From: Dehalococcoidia bacterium
Lineage (GTDB): Bacteria; Chloroflexota; Dehalococcoidia; Dehalococcoidales; CSSed11-197
DNA: 5,695 nt
Direction of reading: 5' to 3'
NCBI GenBank assembly: GCA_003563865.1
Contig: PWTP01000098.1
Location: forward strand, 1-5,695
The first letter of the stretch is position 1. Each line of letters starts with the position of its first letter. The translations under genes were made by a program, and so were the position numbers. Of this stretch, positions 4,932 through 5,695 are shown in pieces. The notes beneath the pieces were generated by a model. The model had not been told where the DNA came from and searched no databases. It was given only the letters and a program-made list of their open reading frames with translations.

Positions 4932-5695
4932 ATGGATGGCATTCTCAACTTAAACAAACCGCCGGAAATAACTTCTTTTCAGGCAGTGGCCCGGGTAAGA
5001 AGAGTGGCCGGCCGGATAAAAGCCGGGCATGGGGGCACTCTTGATCCAATGGCTACCGGAGTATTGCCTGTTTTACTTGGTCAAGCAACGAGATTGGCCG
5101 AATACTTACTGGAGCATCCTAAAAGCTATCGTGCTGTTATTCTGCTGGGGCGCGAAACTGATACGCTTGATATTACCGGTAAAACTATAGCCAGCCTCAG
5201 TTTTGATGATGTTACTCATGCCCGGGTTGAAGAAGCTTTGAATGATTTCAAAGGCGATATAAGCCAAACTCCTCCCGTTTACAGTGCTATAAAGCTCTCC
5301 GGACTTCCTCTACACCGCATGGTCCGTAAAGGCTTGAATCCAAAGCCGGCAGCACGAAAGGTTAAAATCTATGATATAAGCCTGGTAGATTATCAGCTTC
5401 CATATATTACACTCGATGTCCATTGTGGCAGGGGGACTTATATCCGTTCACTGGCACGTGATCTCGGCAAGGCACTGGGCAGTTGTGGCTGTTTGAGTGA
5501 ACTGGTAAGAACCTCTTATGGCCCCTTTGATATTTCTGATTCAATGAAATTAGCTGAAATTGAGGCTGTGCCGGACTCGCAGTCACTGGAAAAGTGCTTA
5601 AAACCGGCTGATACAGTTCTTAAAGATGTCGACAGCGTAACTTTGGAAGTGAAGGATGAAAAGCTTGTTTGCAGTGGCGTTAGTGTGAACATCAG
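4932..5695 (+). CDS. truB: tRNA pseudouridine(55) synthase TruB (3' end outside window)
   Basis: TruB converts U55 in the T loop of most tRNAs to pseudouridine and also acts as a tRNA folding chaperone. The window holds 254 codons with no stop; the usual length is about 290-310 residues, so only the C-terminal end is missing. Motifs are GILNLNKPPEITS (3-15), GHGGTLDPMATGVLPVLLGQATR (32-54) with catalytic Asp38, KSYRAVILLGRETDTLDITG (64-83), TPPVYSAIKLSG (113-124), RGTYIRSLARDLG (167-179) and LVRTSYGPF (191-199). The common GHTG before the catalytic TLDP is GHGG here (Gly34 for Thr). The ATG at 4932 begins one base after the rbfA stop (TGA at 4928-4930) and has no strong ribosome binding site, suggesting translational coupling. 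The ATG at 4936 is out of frame. Confidence 0.96.
   Translation, partial: MDGILNLNKPPEITSFQAVARVRRVAGRIKAGHGGTLDPMATGVLPVLLGQATRLAEYLLEHPKSYRAVILLGRETDTLDITGKTIASLSFDDVTHARVEEALNDFKGDISQTPPVYSAIKLSGLPLHRMVRKGLNPKPAARKVKIYDISLVDYQLPYITLDVHCGRGTYIRSLARDLGKALGSCGCLSELVRTSYGPFDISDSMKLAEIEAVPDSQSLEKCLKPADTVLKDVDSVTLEVKDEKLVCSGVSVNI

Noticed and set aside
1..5695. CRISPR array, insertion sequence, toxin-antitoxin or phage genes
   Set aside because: No regularly spaced repeats, transposase or integrase motifs, or terminal inverted repeats were seen anywhere in the window.

Overview
The window carries a bacterial translation/transcription operon on the + strand, nusA - ylxR - infB - rbfA - truB (truB cut by the window end). 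Divergent from it, on the - strand, is a short riboswitch-headed fragment gene followed by two tRNA genes. The probable source is a Chloroflexota bacterium of the class Dehalococcoidia. This is inferred from the short (597-residue) IF-2, the compact operon in which rimP and ylxQ are not in their usual places, and the style of the AIR-synthase-like protein. It rests on general resemblance, not on a search, and the genus is not determined.

Positions 1-623 (- strand): tRNA-Leu(UAG) and tRNA-Pro(UGG), both with encoded CCA, lie downstream of a 133-codon gene. That gene holds only the N-terminal half of a PurM/HypE-like (AIR synthase-related) protein. Its last four sense codons and stop lie inside the first 15 bases of tRNA-Pro, so the gene looks truncated exactly at the tRNA.

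Positions 624-1108 hold no convincing protein gene but are dense in control signals. On the - strand there is a clear TPP riboswitch aptamer (711-799), with a probable promoter and a 20-bp near-perfect palindrome behind it. On the + strand there is a short region of nested inverted and direct repeats (871-977), a good extended -10 promoter for the nusA operon (985-1014) overlapped by a dyad, and an intrinsic terminator in the leader (1040-1068) that probably acts as an attenuator.

Positions 1109-5695 (+ strand): NusA (transcription pausing, termination and antitermination), YlxR/RnpM-like RNA-binding protein, IF-2 (initiator tRNA delivery), RbfA (30S maturation) and TruB (tRNA U55 pseudouridylation). 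The genes overlap or are separated by 1-8 bases, which implies one coupled transcript. Together they join RNA polymerase control, ribosome assembly, translation initiation and tRNA modification. The tRNA genes on the other side would be substrates of TruB through the conserved U55.

I did not find an obviously new system. The most unusual points are the riboswitch-controlled gene fragment fused to a tRNA and the layered control upstream of nusA.
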